Shown one piece after another: positions 27,295 through 36,424 of a stretch of DNA of 64,000 nt. How positions within the stretch are numbered: position 1 is the first letter of the stretch; each line of letters opens with the position of its first letter. Origin of the DNA: CAVQGZ01 sp942491665 (GTDB lineage: Bacteria; Actinomycetota; Actinomycetes; Jiangellales; Jiangellaceae); assembly GCA_942491665.1 (NCBI GenBank), contig CALOBR010000011.1, positions 62,001 through 126,000 of the forward strand. The letters run 5' to 3'. The position numbers were made by a program, and so were the translations under genes. The notes beneath the pieces are model-generated. The model worked only from the letters and a program-made list of their open reading frames with translations. It was not told where the DNA came from and searched no databases.

Positions 27295-28592
27295 CCGGCC
27301 TGCTGTCCGCCGGCGGCAGCGACGCGGTCGCGCTGCTGCTGGTCGGCGACGAGCTGCTGCTGGGCAGCGTCGCCGACACCAACGGTGCCTGGCTCGCGCG
27401 GCGGCTCACCCAGGCGGGTCTTCGCGTGGTGGCGAGCCGCGTCGTGCCCGACGACGTCGCCCGCATCGCCGACGCCGTGGCCGCCATGGCCGCCGAGGTC
27501 GGCAGCGTCGTGGTGTCGGGTGGGCTCGGCCCCACCTCCGACGACCTGACGCGCCAGGCGTTGGCGGATGTGAGCGGCTGCCCCCTGGTGCCCGACGATA
27601 CCGCGGTCGCGGCGATCACCGGCTGGTACGCCGACCGTGGCCGCACTCCTGACACCGCGGTGCTGCGGATGGCCGAGCGTCCGTCGTGCGCCCAGATGCT
27701 CGTCAACCCGAAGGGAAGCGCACCGGGGGTGCGCCTCGAGCTCGGCTCGTGCGTGGCGTATGCCGTGCCGGGTGTGCCCAGCGAGCTGTACGCCATGGTC
27801 GAGGGTGTCGTGCTGCCCGACCTCACGGCGCGCGCCGGTGACCTGCCAGTCCAGCACTCGGTGTCGTTCGAGGTGGCGTTGCTGGGGGAGTCGGCCGTGT
27901 CCGCGTTGCTGCGCGACGTCGAGGCGCTCGTCGCTGACGACGCGAGCACCGACCTGGCCTACCTTGCTCGTCCGGCCCACGTCAGCGTGCGGCTGTCGGT
28001 GCGCGAGACCGACGCCGAGACCGCTGCTGCCCGACATGCCCGGTGGTCGGCGCTCGTTGCCGACGCGTTGGGCGAGCACGTCATGGGACGCGACGGGATC
28101 ACGCTGCCCGGCGTCGTCGTCGCGACGCTCGCGGCGCAGGGGGCGAGCGTGGGCGCGGCGGAGTCGCTGACCGGCGGTGGGGTGACCAAGGCGCTGACCT
28201 CGGTGCCTGGGGCGTCGGCCGTGCTGCGCGGTGGCGTCGTCGCCTACTCCACCGACGTGAAGCAGTCAGTGCTCGGCGTCGGCGCAGATCTGCTGCGCGT
28301 CCACGGGCCCGTACACCCAGACGTCGCGGTCGCGATGGCGCAGGGTGCTCGAACCCTGCTGGGCAGCACGTGGGGGGTGGCCACCACCGGGGTCGCCGGT
28401 CCCGACCCGGTGGACGGCCATCCCGCCGGCACAGTCCACGTGGCCCTCGACGGACCCGGCGGGGCGCAGGTGCGTTCGCTACGACTAGCCGGCGACCGGG
28501 GGCGGGTTCGCCTGCTCAGTACCGCGCACGTGCTCGACCTGCTTCGCCGTCGGCTGTTGTCGGCGGAATCAGACGGACCGTTGGATCGTTGA
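27291..28592 (+). CDS. cinA: CinA family protein (competence/damage-inducible, NMN amidohydrolase type)
   Basis: The 433-residue protein has both CinA domains. The N-terminal MoaB-like domain starts at ALLLVGDELLLGSVADTNGAWLARRL and contains VVSGGLGPTSDDLTRQAL. The C-terminal CinA domain has AAESLTGGGVTKALTSVPGASAVLRGGVVAYST, VLGVGADLL and TTGVAGPDPVDGHPAGTVHVAL. Bacterial CinA proteins of this layout recycle NAD by deamidating NMN and have pyrophosphatase activity. The family name comes from competence regulation. The GTG at 27291 overlaps the pgsA stop. Confidence 0.94.
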   Translation: MTGLLSAGGSDAVALLLVGDELLLGSVADTNGAWLARRLTQAGLRVVASRVVPDDVARIADAVAAMAAEVGSVVVSGGLGPTSDDLTRQALADVSGCPLVPDDTAVAAITGWYADRGRTPDTAVLRMAERPSCAQMLVNPKGSAPGVRLELGSCVAYAVPGVPSELYAMVEGVVLPDLTARAGDLPVQHSVSFEVALLGESAVSALLRDVEALVADDASTDLAYLARPAHVSVRLSVRETDAETAAARHARWSALVADALGEHVMGRDGITLPGVVVATLAAQGASVGAAESLTGGGVTKALTSVPGASAVLRGGVVAYSTDVKQSVLGVGADLLRVHGPVHPDVAVAMAQGARTLLGSTWGVATTGVAGPDPVDGHPAGTVHVALDGPGGAQVRSLRLAGDRGRVRLLSTAHVLDLLRRRLLSAESDGPLDR

Positions 28593-28631
28593 CCTGTGTG
28601 CTCCTGCCAAGACCGTGGAGCCGGACAGGAG

Positions 28632-28637
28632 TACCGT
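28632..28637 (+). promoter_or_regulatory. -10 element for leaderless clgR
   Basis: TACCGT lies 7 bases before the ATG at 28645, with no ribosome-binding site. It supports the 28645 start over an in-frame GTG at 28615. Confidence 0.5.
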
Positions 28638-28644
28638 GGAACCC

Positions 28645-29058
28645 ATGGCAACAGGCCGCACCCGCGACCGTCGCCCCGATGTCGGGCCGACGACTCAGGT
28701 CGTCGCGCGCAAGGACTCGTCCGTGGTTCTCATGCGCCGGCTGCTGGGCGAGGTGCTCCGCCGGCGACGAACGGCGCAGGCCCGCACCTTGCGCGAGGTC
28801 GCAGCCTCGGCCCGAGTGAGCCTGGGCTACCTCTCCGAGGTCGAGCGGGGTCGCAAAGAAGCCAGCTCAGAGCTGCTGGCCGCCATCTGCTCGGCACTCG
28901 GCGTGCCCATGTCGGCGGTCATGCGTGAGGTCAGCGACGAGCTGGCCCGGGCGGAGGCTGCCGCGGTCGGTGCGATCGGCATGCGGGAGACCTCCCGTGA
29001 GCCACGCCGACCCGGCCATGCCGACCTCGAGGTCGCCGGCTCGTTCGCCGCACGCTGA
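28645..29058 (+). CDS. clgR: XRE-family regulator, ClgR-like
   Basis: The 137-residue protein has a helix-turn-helix of the XRE type (LREVAASARVSLGYLSEVERGRKEASSELLAAICSALGVPMSAVM). Sequence and position after pgsA-cinA match ClgR, which in Corynebacterium, Streptomyces and mycobacteria activates clpP/clpC protease and stress genes. A Lys/Arg-rich stretch precedes the HTH. The Ala-rich tail could be a degradation tag, since ClgR is a Clp substrate in other species; here it ends GSFAAR. The start is set by the -10 hexamer TACCGT 7 bases upstream. Confidence 0.88.
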   Translation: MATGRTRDRRPDVGPTTQVVARKDSSVVLMRRLLGEVLRRRRTAQARTLREVAASARVSLGYLSEVERGRKEASSELLAAICSALGVPMSAVMREVSDELARAEAAAVGAIGMRETSREPRRPGHADLEVAGSFAAR

Positions 29059-29097
29059 GGCCCGCGAAGCCGACGAGACGTCTGGACCACCGGGTGC

Positions 29098-29886
29098 TCA
29101 GTCCGCGGGCCCATGCTGGCAGGCGGGACACCAGTACGTGACGCGCTCCTGTCCGGCGTGGCCCTGCATCGCCCGTCGCACCGGGGTCGCGCACCGCAGG
29201 CAGGTGCGCCGCCGGTAGACCCAGTGCTCCTCGCCGCGACGTGACCGTCCGGTCGTCGGCTGAGCGGGACCGTCCCGGTTGGCCATGAGCATGCGGTGGG
29301 CCAGCACGGGAGCGCGTGCGAGGGCGCCGACGTCGCCCACCTGCGTCCACGGCGTCACACCGAGCACGAAGCACAGCTCGGTGCGGTACAGGTTGCCCAG
29401 ACCCGCCATCACTGTCTGGTCGAGCAAGGCCTCACCGATCGGGCGCTGCGGGTCGTCGGCGAGTCGGTGCAGCGCGACTGCCTCGTCCCAGTCCTTGCCC
29501 AACAGGTCGGGACCGAGGTGCCCGACGACGTCGGTCTCGTCGGCGGTCGCAATCAGCGCCACGACGGGCAGCCGGTAGCCCACGGCAGCCCGCGTCGCTG
29601 TCACGAGCAGCGCGCGCACTTGCCACGCCGGGCCGCCGCGCCAGCGCTCGCGTGCGCCGTAGAGGTGCCACGCGCCGTCCATGCGCAGGTGTGTGTGCAG
29701 CGTCGTGCCGTCGTCGAAGCGCAGCAGCAGGTGCTTGCCGCGACTGACCACCTCGAGCACCGCACGCCCGCTGATCTCGGCGGTGGCGTGCTGCGGCACC
29801 CGAAGCTCACCGCGTACTACTCTGTGCCCGGCCAATGCGTCGTGCAGACGGCGGGCGGTGAGCCAGACGGTGTCTCCTTCGGGCAC
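29098..29886 (-). CDS. Fpg/Nei family DNA glycosylase (Nei2-type)
   Basis: The 262-residue enzyme starts PEGDTVW after the initiator, so the catalytic proline and glutamate of the Fpg/Nei family are present. It has the H2TH region (LDQTVMAGLGNLYRTELCFVLG) and a C-terminal zinc finger CLRC followed by CPAC. The PEGDT start fits actinobacterial endonuclease VIII homologues that remove oxidised bases. The GTG at 29886 lies 6 bases after CACGAT (29893-29898 on this strand), again suggesting leaderless expression. It is divergent from the ROK regulator. Confidence 0.93.
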   Translation of the reverse strand: MPEGDTVWLTARRLHDALAGHRVVRGELRVPQHATAEISGRAVLEVVSRGKHLLLRFDDGTTLHTHLRMDGAWHLYGARERWRGGPAWQVRALLVTATRAAVGYRLPVVALIATADETDVVGHLGPDLLGKDWDEAVALHRLADDPQRPIGEALLDQTVMAGLGNLYRTELCFVLGVTPWTQVGDVGALARAPVLAHRMLMANRDGPAQPTTGRSRRGEEHWVYRRRTCLRCATPVRRAMQGHAGQERVTYWCPACQHGPAD

Positions 29887-29931
29887 GTGCCCATCGTGGC
29901 AGGTGTTGCGTGCCCGAGGTCAGCCCACGAC

Positions 29932-29942
29932 GTTTCTGAAAC
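29932..29942. promoter_or_regulatory. Candidate operator: GTTTC-T-GAAAC palindrome
   Basis: GTTTCTGAAAC is a perfect 11-base inverted repeat in the gap between the glycosylase and the ROK gene, 24 bases before the ROK start. It may be a regulator binding site, possibly autoregulatory. Confidence 0.35.
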
Positions 29943-29965
29943 AAACCTGCGTGTAAGGGGGAGCT

Positions 29966-31168
29966 GTGGTCGAGGCGTCGACGCAGCCGGGTGTACCGAG
30001 CCTGCTCCGCGTGCTCAACGACCGCAGCGCGCTCGAGCTGCTGCTCACCGACGGTGCGATCACCCGTGCCGAGCTCGGACGCCGCCTCGGCCTGTCCCGG
30101 GTCACCGCGTCCCAGTCACTGGGCCGCCTGCAGGCGCGTGGGCTGGTGGAAGTGGTCGGGAGCCGGTCGGCGGGACGGGGGCCCAACGCCGAGCTGTACG
30201 CGGTCTGCCAGGGCGTGGGACGCGTGCTCGGCGTCGACCTTCGCGCGTCCGGCGTGGGCGTGACGGTCTCCAGCGTCACTGACGAGGCCCTGGCCCGCAC
30301 CTGGCACGACGCGCGCACGGGCCAGAACCCGGTCGACCTCGCAGCCGATGCCGTCAGCGCTGCCCTGGCACATACTGGCGTGGGCCTCGACGACATCCTC
30401 TCGGTGGTCGTAGGGGTACCCGGGCTGGTCGACCCCCGCACCGGTGAGGTGGGCTTCTCCTGCGACCTGCCCGAGGCCGGCGCCGGCGTCAGAGCTGCGC
30501 TGGAGCGCGTGCTCACGAGGCCGGTGACGCTGGAGAACGACGTCAACCTGGCAGCAACGGCGGAGAACCGGCTCGGCGCTGCCGTCGACGAGTCCGACTT
30601 CGTGCTGGTCTGGATCGGCGCCGGCGTCGGTCTGGCGGTGACGGTCAATGGTCGGCTGCACTCCGGCGCCACCGGTGCCGCCGGAGAGATCGGCTACCTG
30701 CCGGTGCCCGGGGTCCCGCTGCCCGAACGGGTCGACCAGATCAGCCAGGGCGCGTTCCAGCAGCTGGTGGGCGCTCCGGCACTTGCCGTGCTCGCCTATC
30801 AGCACGGGCTGGACGTCGACCCGCGTCGCGACGCGGCAGCGGTCGCGACGGCAGTGGCGCACGCCGCGGGTGGAGGCCACGACGTCTTCCTGCACGAGCT
30901 CGCGCGCCGCGTCGCGCTGGGAGTCGCATCGGTCTGCACCGTGCTCGACCCCGGCCTCGTGGTGCTGACCGGCGAGACCGGTCTCGCCGGCGGCGCCGCC
31001 CTGGCCGACGCGGTCGCCGACCAGGTGTCGAAGGTGGCGCCCGTGCACCCGCAGGTCGTCGTCTCGGCCGTGGGGGAGCAGGCGGTTCTCGACGGCGCCA
31101 ACCTGCGCGCCGTCCGAGCGGCCCGGGAGTCGCTGCTCGCACGTCTGGACGACCTCGCCGATGGGTGA
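29966..31168 (+). CDS. ROK family transcriptional regulator
   Basis: The 400-residue protein combines an N-terminal winged helix-turn-helix (about residues 10-75, ITRAELGRRLGLSRVTASQSLGRLQARGLVEVV) with a ROK sugar-kinase-like domain (GVDLRASGVGVTV, VGVPGLVDPRTGEV, LENDVNLAATAE, GAGVGLAVTVNG). The phosphate-binding loop lacks the usual DxGGT. The EIGH motif is EIGY, and the zinc-binding cysteine cluster of ROK proteins is missing, so it is unlikely to be an active kinase. The GTG at 29966 follows AAGGGGG. It overlaps the flavin reductase gene by 8 bases. Ligand and targets are unknown. Confidence 0.9.
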   Translation: MVEASTQPGVPSLLRVLNDRSALELLLTDGAITRAELGRRLGLSRVTASQSLGRLQARGLVEVVGSRSAGRGPNAELYAVCQGVGRVLGVDLRASGVGVTVSSVTDEALARTWHDARTGQNPVDLAADAVSAALAHTGVGLDDILSVVVGVPGLVDPRTGEVGFSCDLPEAGAGVRAALERVLTRPVTLENDVNLAATAENRLGAAVDESDFVLVWIGAGVGLAVTVNGRLHSGATGAAGEIGYLPVPGVPLPERVDQISQGAFQQLVGAPALAVLAYQHGLDVDPRRDAAAVATAVAHAAGGGHDVFLHELARRVALGVASVCTVLDPGLVVLTGETGLAGGAALADAVADQVSKVAPVHPQVVVSAVGEQAVLDGANLRAVRAARESLLARLDDLADG

Positions 31169-31676
31169 TCCGGCCGCGCTCGACCTGCGCGTCCCCATGG
31201 CGCAGCTCGCCTCCGGCGTGTCGGTGGTGACTACCCGGGACGCCGTGGGTCGCGACTGCGGACTCACCATCACGTCGCTGGTGTCGCTGTCGCTGGACCC
31301 CCCGTTGTGCCTGGTCGCCGTCAAGCGCGGCGGGTTTCTGCACGACGCCCTCGAGGTTAGTCAGGGGTGGGCGGTAACGATGCTGTCGGTCGACCAGCTC
31401 GGTCTGGCCCAGTACGCCGCCCGGCACCGCTACCCGAGCGACACCGACGACTTCGTCCCGTACCCGCACGGGCGGGGGGACGCGAGCGACGCCCTGTACT
31501 TCACCGAGGGTGTGGCCGCGCTGCACTGCGTCCCGGAGCGCCTGTTGCCCAGCGGCGACCACACCATCGTCGTGGGCCGCGTCGTGAGTGTCGCTGACGA
31601 CTGCACCGGACGCGCACCGCTGGTCTACCACCAGCGCCGCTACACGACGGTCGACCCAGCAGTCGACCTGGGCTGA
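31161..31676 (+). CDS. Flavin reductase-like FMN-binding protein
   Basis: The 171-residue protein matches the flavin reductase-like domain: FRxxMAxLASGVSVVTT-type start (PMAQLASGVSVVTTRD), GLTITSLVSLSLDPPLCLVAVKR, and the closing GDHTIVVGRVVSV followed by PLVYHQRRY. Relatives supply reduced flavin to monooxygenases or bind FMN. No partner monooxygenase is nearby. The ATG at 31161 overlaps the ROK gene by 8 bases, so the regulator and this enzyme are probably cotranscribed. Confidence 0.9.
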   Translation: MGDPAALDLRVPMAQLASGVSVVTTRDAVGRDCGLTITSLVSLSLDPPLCLVAVKRGGFLHDALEVSQGWAVTMLSVDQLGLAQYAARHRYPSDTDDFVPYPHGRGDASDALYFTEGVAALHCVPERLLPSGDHTIVVGRVVSVADDCTGRAPLVYHQRRYTTVDPAVDLG

Positions 31677-31691
31677 GGCCGGCCGACCCTG

Positions 31692-34600
31692 TCAGCTGGT
31701 CGGACGCATCCGCAGTCCGCGCGGGGTCAGGTGAAAGCCGGCCCCGGCGAGGGCGTCGCTCACCGGGCCAGACATGGCGCTCTCCCCGTCGGCCCGTTGC
31801 ACCGTGATCCGGCCGAGGGCGCCTCGACGCACCCCGTCGGCCAGAACCCGCGCGGCTTGGCGCAGGCTGTCGGAGTCGTCGGTGAACGAGAGAAGGGTCC
31901 GCCCACCCCGTTCGACAAACATCACGAGCTCGCCGTCGACCAGGGCCACCACGGCACCGGCCTTGCGTCCGGGACGGTGCCCGGCCACCACCGGGTCGGG
32001 CCACGCCAGGGCTGCGCCGTAGGGGTTCGCGGGGTCGGTGGCCGCCAGCAGCAGGCTTGCCTCGGGGAGGTTGGCGTGCTGCACCTCGGTGAACCGGCGC
32101 AGCCGGTCCACGGCTCCCGGAAGCGCGAACTGAGCCCCGCCAAGACCCTCCACCACGTAGCCGCGCCGGCACCGGCCGGCCTCCTCGGCCGCGCTCAGCA
32201 CTCGGTAGGTGGCCGCGAACCCTCCGGTGACCCCTTCGGACATGACCGCGCCGCGGGTCAGGACGCCGTGCCGGTCCAGCAGCAGGTGAGCCGTGGCGTG
32301 GGCGCGAACCGTCCGGTCGCCGTCGATCGCCGGCACGGCTGACCAGCGTCCGGACAACGACGCGGACGGCGCCGGGCGCTCGGCGACGCCGGGAGTCGTG
32401 CCGCGCAAGCGCGACCGGTACCCGGCGCGCCGATACCCGGGACGGGTGCGTGGCGCCGAGCGCGCACCGCGCCGTCCGGAGAGCCGAGCCCGCACCGGGG
32501 CCAGCGTGTCGTTGCTGACCCTCCCCGACCACACCAGGTCCCACAGGGCTTGCTCGACGTCCTGCGGCGCGGCGTCGGTGAGCTCGACCGCGTCGACGAG
32601 CGCGCGGAAGAACTGGCCGCCGCCGAAGGCCAGTGCCCGGTGTAGCTGGGAGGTGAGGGTGTCGAGGTCGTCGAGCGCCCCCAGCTCGGTCGGCTCGGGC
32701 AGCGTCAGCGGCGCGTCGTCGGCCAGGTGGAGCGAGACCCAGCCGTCCCCGCCGGGCAGGGCCCCGTGCCCGGCCCAGACCACCTCGCCGGCAGCGGTGA
32801 GCTCGTCGAGCCACGCCGGCTGGTAGTCGCGCACGCGCGCCGGCAGCACGAGCGACTCCAGTGCGCTCGCGGCCACCGGGTAGCCGGCCAGCTGCTCGAC
32901 GACCGTGAGTACGCCGGCCGCATCGCGCAGCTGCCCCGTGCCGACGTGCTGCCAGGCGGGCAGAAAGCGGGCGAGGGCCGCCGGCGGCACCGGCTCGGCC
33001 TCGTGGCGCAGAGCCGCCACCGAGCGTCGGCGCAGCAGTCGCAGCACCTCTGGGTCGCACCACTCGGTGCCCGAGCCGCCGGGGCGAAACTCACCCTCGG
33101 TCAGGCGGCCCGCTGCCCTCAGCGATCCGAGGACGCCGGCCGCGACGGCGACACCGATGCCGAACCGGGAAGCGACGTCGGCGGCGACGAAGGGGCCGTG
33201 CCGGCGGGCGTAGCGCGACACGAGGTCGCCGAGGGGGTCGGCGACCGGCTCGAGAAAGGCCTCGGGGATACCGACCGGCAAGGCGCACCCAAGCCCGTCG
33301 CGCAGCCGTGCGGCGTCCTCGACGCCGGCCCAGCGCTGCTGCCCGGCGACGCGCACGTCGATGACGCGTCGCGCTGCGGCCAGCGTGGCGAGGGCCCCGT
33401 CGACCTGCTCGGGCTCGACGTGTCGGGCCCGTACCTCGTCAGCGGTGAGGGGACCCAGCATGCGCAGCAGGTCGGCGATGCCCTCGACGTCGCGAGCGCG
33501 GCGGTCGGGGGCCAGGCGTTGCAGCTCGGTCTCGGTCTTCTTCAGCACCGCCGGGTCGAGCAGCTCGCGCAGCTCGGCTCGCCCCAGAAGCTCGGCCAGC
33601 AACGACGCGTCCAGCGTGAGCGCCTGGGCGCGCCGTTCAGCCAGCGGCGAGTCGCCCTCGTACATGAACGCTGCGACGTAGCCGAAGAGCAGCGACCGGG
33701 CGAAGGGAGACGGCTCGGTGGTCTCCACCTCGACCACCTGCACCGACCCGTCGCTGATCGCCGTTGTGAGCTCGACGAGGGCAGGCATGTCGTAGACGTC
33801 CTGCAGCACCTCGCGCATGGTCTCCAGCAGCATCGGGAAGGATCCGTACTGGGCCGCCACCGACAGCAGCTGAGCCGAGCGCTGGCGCTGCTGCCAGAGC
33901 GGAGCCCGGCGTCCGGGGTCGCGACGGGGGAGCAGCAGCGCGCGGGCGGCGCACTCGCGAAACCGGGCCGCGAACAGCGCCGAGCCGCCCACCTGTGCAG
34001 TCACCAGGTCGTCGACCTCGTCCGGCGCCAACAGCACGAGGTCAGCCCCGGGCGCGGCAGCGTCGCCCGGCTCGTCGAACGTGTCGGGCACCCGGAACAC
34101 CATGCCGTCGTCGGAGTGGGCGGCCTGCACATCGACCCCGTAGCGCTCCCGCAGCCGGGCGGCGACCGCCAGCGCCCACGGCGCGTGCACCCGAGCGCCG
34201 TACGGGGTGTGCACGACGAGACGCCAGTCACCGAGCTCGTCGCGAAATCGCTCGACCAGCACCGTCCGGTCGTCCGGGACGTGGCCGGTGGCGCGGCGCT
34301 GCTCGTCCACGTAGGCCACGAGGTTGGTGGCGGCCCGCTCGTCCAGGCCAGCGGCGCCGGCGCGAGCCCGTGCCTTCGGTGCGCTCAGCGACCCGACCTC
34401 GCGCACGAAAGCCCCGAGTGCCCGGCCGGTCTCGGCGGGGCGTCCGATCGAGTCGCCGTGCCAGTAGGGCAGACGGCCAGGCTGACCTGGCGCGGGGGAG
34501 ACCAGCACGCGGTCGTGCGTGATGTCTTCGATGCGCCACGATGTCGCGCCCAAGGCGAAGACGTCGCCGACGCGCGACTCGTACACCATCTCCTCGTCCA

Positions 34601-36296
34601 GCTCGCCCACCCGTGAGCCCCGCTCGCCGACCATGAACACACCGAACAGGCCCCGGTCGGGGATGGTGCCCCCGCTGGTGACGGCGAGACGTTGGGCCCC
34701 GGGACGTCCGGTGAGGGAGTGGGTGACCCGGTCCCAGACGATGCGGGGGCGCAGCTCGGCGAACTCGTCGCTGGGGTAGCGCCCGGCCAGCAAGTCGAGC
34801 ACGGCCTCGAACGCCGACTCGGGCAGCGCGGCGAACGGATGGGCGCGGCGCACGAGGGCGAGCAGGTCGTCGACCGACCACTCGTCCATGGCCGTCATGG
34901 CAACAATCTGCTGCGCGAGCACGTCCAGCGGGTTCTGCGGCACCCGCAGGGCCTCGATGTGCCCGTCGCGCATGCCTTCGACCGTGACGGCGCTGGCAAG
35001 CAGGTCGCCGCGGTACTTGGGAAAGATCACCCCGCGCGACACCGCGCCTACCTGGTGGCCCGCGCGTCCGACCCGCTGCAGACCGCTGGCGACCGACGGC
35101 GGTGACTCGACCTGCACGACAAGGTCGACTGCGCCCATGTCGATGCCCAGCTCGAGGCTGGACGTGGCCACCACCGCGGGCAGACGTCCGGACTTGAGGT
35201 CGTCCTCGATGAGCGCGCGCTGCTCCTTGCTGACCGACCCGTGGTGCGCACGAGCCACCAGCGGCGCTGCCTCGGCCAGGGCGGTGCTTGAGCCGCTCTG
35301 CGCCGGGTACTCCGCCGGGGGACGCCGTGGAACAGTCGCCGCGTCGAGCCCGGCTCCCGGCCCGTCGCCGACCCGCGCTGCCGCCGCCTCGTTGAGGCGG
35401 GCCGTGAGGCGCTCGGCGAGGCGGCGGGAGTTGGCGAACACGAGGGTGCTGTGGTGCTGCTGCACAAGGTCGAGCACGCGCTCCTCGACGTGCGGCCAGA
35501 TCGAGGCCTTCGTGTCTGCGCCGGCCGCCGATCCGGTGACCTCGCCGGAGGACGTCCCCAGCTCGGACATGTCGTCGACGGGCACCTCGACCCGCAGGTC
35601 GAACTGCTTCTGCGACGCCGGTTGGACGATCTCGGTCGGTCGACCGCCGGCCAGGAACGCAGCGACAGTGTCGACCGGACGGACGGTGGCCGACAGCCCG
35701 ATGCGCTGCGCCGGACGCGCCAGGAGTGCGTCGAGGCGTTCCAGCGTGAGGGCGAGATGAGCGCCACGCTTGGTGCCGGCGACGGCGTGCACCTCGTCGA
35801 CTATCACCGTCTCGACTCCGGACAAGGCGGTGCGGGCGGCCGAGGTGAGCAGCAGGAAGAGCGACTCGGGGGTCGTGATCAAGATATCGCTGGGCCGGCG
35901 GGCGAACTGCCGTCTCTGCTGGGCCGGGGTGTCACCGGAGCGCAGCGCCACGGTGACGTCCGGCTCGGGCAGCCCGAGGCGGCGGGCGGACTGGCCGATG
36001 CCGGTCAGCGGCGAGCGCAGGTTGCGTTGGACATCGACGGCGAGGGCCTTGAGCGGCGACACGTACAGAACCCGACAGCGAGCCAGCGGGTCGTCCGGCG
36101 GCTCGGTGGCGGCCAGGCGGTCCAGCGCCCAGAGGAAGGCCGCCAACGTCTTGCCCGACCCCGTCGGTGCGACGACCAGAGCGTGACGACCAGCGGCGAT
36201 CGCCTCCCACGCGCCCTCCTGGGCTGGGGTCGCGGCGGCGAAGGCGGAGGTGAACCAGTCCCGCGTCGCGGGGGAGAAACGGTCCAGGGGAGCCAC
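31692..36296 (-). CDS. lhr: Lhr-type superfamily 2 DNA helicase
   Basis: The protein of about 1534 residues is a full-length Lhr, a 3'-5' DNA translocase/helicase linked to DNA repair. Near the N-terminus are Walker A PTGSGKT (residues 44-50), VSPLKALAVDV, TTPESL and DEVH. Motifs IV-VI follow with ARAHHGSVSKEQR and QRVGRAGHQVG. The remainder is the Lhr winged-helix and long C-terminal region. I prefer GTG 36296, 7 bases after the -10-like AAGGAT. ATG 36305 lies within that -10, although annotation programs may choose it. The upstream motif at 36304-36326 resembles a DNA-damage promoter. Confidence 0.95.
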   Translation of the reverse strand: MAPLDRFSPATRDWFTSAFAAATPAQEGAWEAIAAGRHALVVAPTGSGKTLAAFLWALDRLAATEPPDDPLARCRVLYVSPLKALAVDVQRNLRSPLTGIGQSARRLGLPEPDVTVALRSGDTPAQQRRQFARRPSDILITTPESLFLLLTSAARTALSGVETVIVDEVHAVAGTKRGAHLALTLERLDALLARPAQRIGLSATVRPVDTVAAFLAGGRPTEIVQPASQKQFDLRVEVPVDDMSELGTSSGEVTGSAAGADTKASIWPHVEERVLDLVQQHHSTLVFANSRRLAERLTARLNEAAAARVGDGPGAGLDAATVPRRPPAEYPAQSGSSTALAEAAPLVARAHHGSVSKEQRALIEDDLKSGRLPAVVATSSLELGIDMGAVDLVVQVESPPSVASGLQRVGRAGHQVGAVSRGVIFPKYRGDLLASAVTVEGMRDGHIEALRVPQNPLDVLAQQIVAMTAMDEWSVDDLLALVRRAHPFAALPESAFEAVLDLLAGRYPSDEFAELRPRIVWDRVTHSLTGRPGAQRLAVTSGGTIPDRGLFGVFMVGERGSRVGELDEEMVYESRVGDVFALGATSWRIEDITHDRVLVSPAPGQPGRLPYWHGDSIGRPAETGRALGAFVREVGSLSAPKARARAGAAGLDERAATNLVAYVDEQRRATGHVPDDRTVLVERFRDELGDWRLVVHTPYGARVHAPWALAVAARLRERYGVDVQAAHSDDGMVFRVPDTFDEPGDAAAPGADLVLLAPDEVDDLVTAQVGGSALFAARFRECAARALLLPRRDPGRRAPLWQQRQRSAQLLSVAAQYGSFPMLLETMREVLQDVYDMPALVELTTAISDGSVQVVEVETTEPSPFARSLLFGYVAAFMYEGDSPLAERRAQALTLDASLLAELLGRAELRELLDPAVLKKTETELQRLAPDRRARDVEGIADLLRMLGPLTADEVRARHVEPEQVDGALATLAAARRVIDVRVAGQQRWAGVEDAARLRDGLGCALPVGIPEAFLEPVADPLGDLVSRYARRHGPFVAADVASRFGIGVAVAAGVLGSLRAAGRLTEGEFRPGGSGTEWCDPEVLRLLRRRSVAALRHEAEPVPPAALARFLPAWQHVGTGQLRDAAGVLTVVEQLAGYPVAASALESLVLPARVRDYQPAWLDELTAAGEVVWAGHGALPGGDGWVSLHLADDAPLTLPEPTELGALDDLDTLTSQLHRALAFGGGQFFRALVDAVELTDAAPQDVEQALWDLVWSGRVSNDTLAPVRARLSGRRGARSAPRTRPGYRRAGYRSRLRGTTPGVAERPAPSASLSGRWSAVPAIDGDRTVRAHATAHLLLDRHGVLTRGAVMSEGVTGGFAATYRVLSAAEEAGRCRRGYVVEGLGGAQFALPGAVDRLRRFTEVQHANLPEASLLLAATDPANPYGAALAWPDPVVAGHRPGRKAGAVVALVDGELVMFVERGGRTLLSFTDDSDSLRQAARVLADGVRRGALGRITVQRADGESAMSGPVSDALAGAGFHLTPRGLRMRPTS

Positions 36297-36303
36297 GGTG
36301 CCC

Positions 36304-36326
36304 ATCCTTGTCGTCACCGCCGACAC
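36304..36326 (-). promoter_or_regulatory. RecA-NDp/PafBC-like damage promoter of lhr
   Basis: On the minus strand GTGTCGGCG (36318-36326) matches 7 of 9 positions of the LexA-independent motif TTGTCRGTG. It is followed by exactly 8 bases and AAGGAT (36304-36309; consensus TANNNT). The start GTG lies 7 bases further on. Confidence 0.55.
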
Positions 36327-36424
36327 ATCCCAGTCGGACGACCCATCTGCCCCAAGACCGATTCGGTCGTTGTGACGTCGGGTGGGCGTGGGTCGTGGGA
36401 CGGTGAGACCGGCTGGAGGATGCG

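Noticed and set aside
32727..34616. Open frame of 629 codons antisense to lhr
   Set aside because: Composition is that of a shadow frame, and lhr motifs are intact on the other strand.
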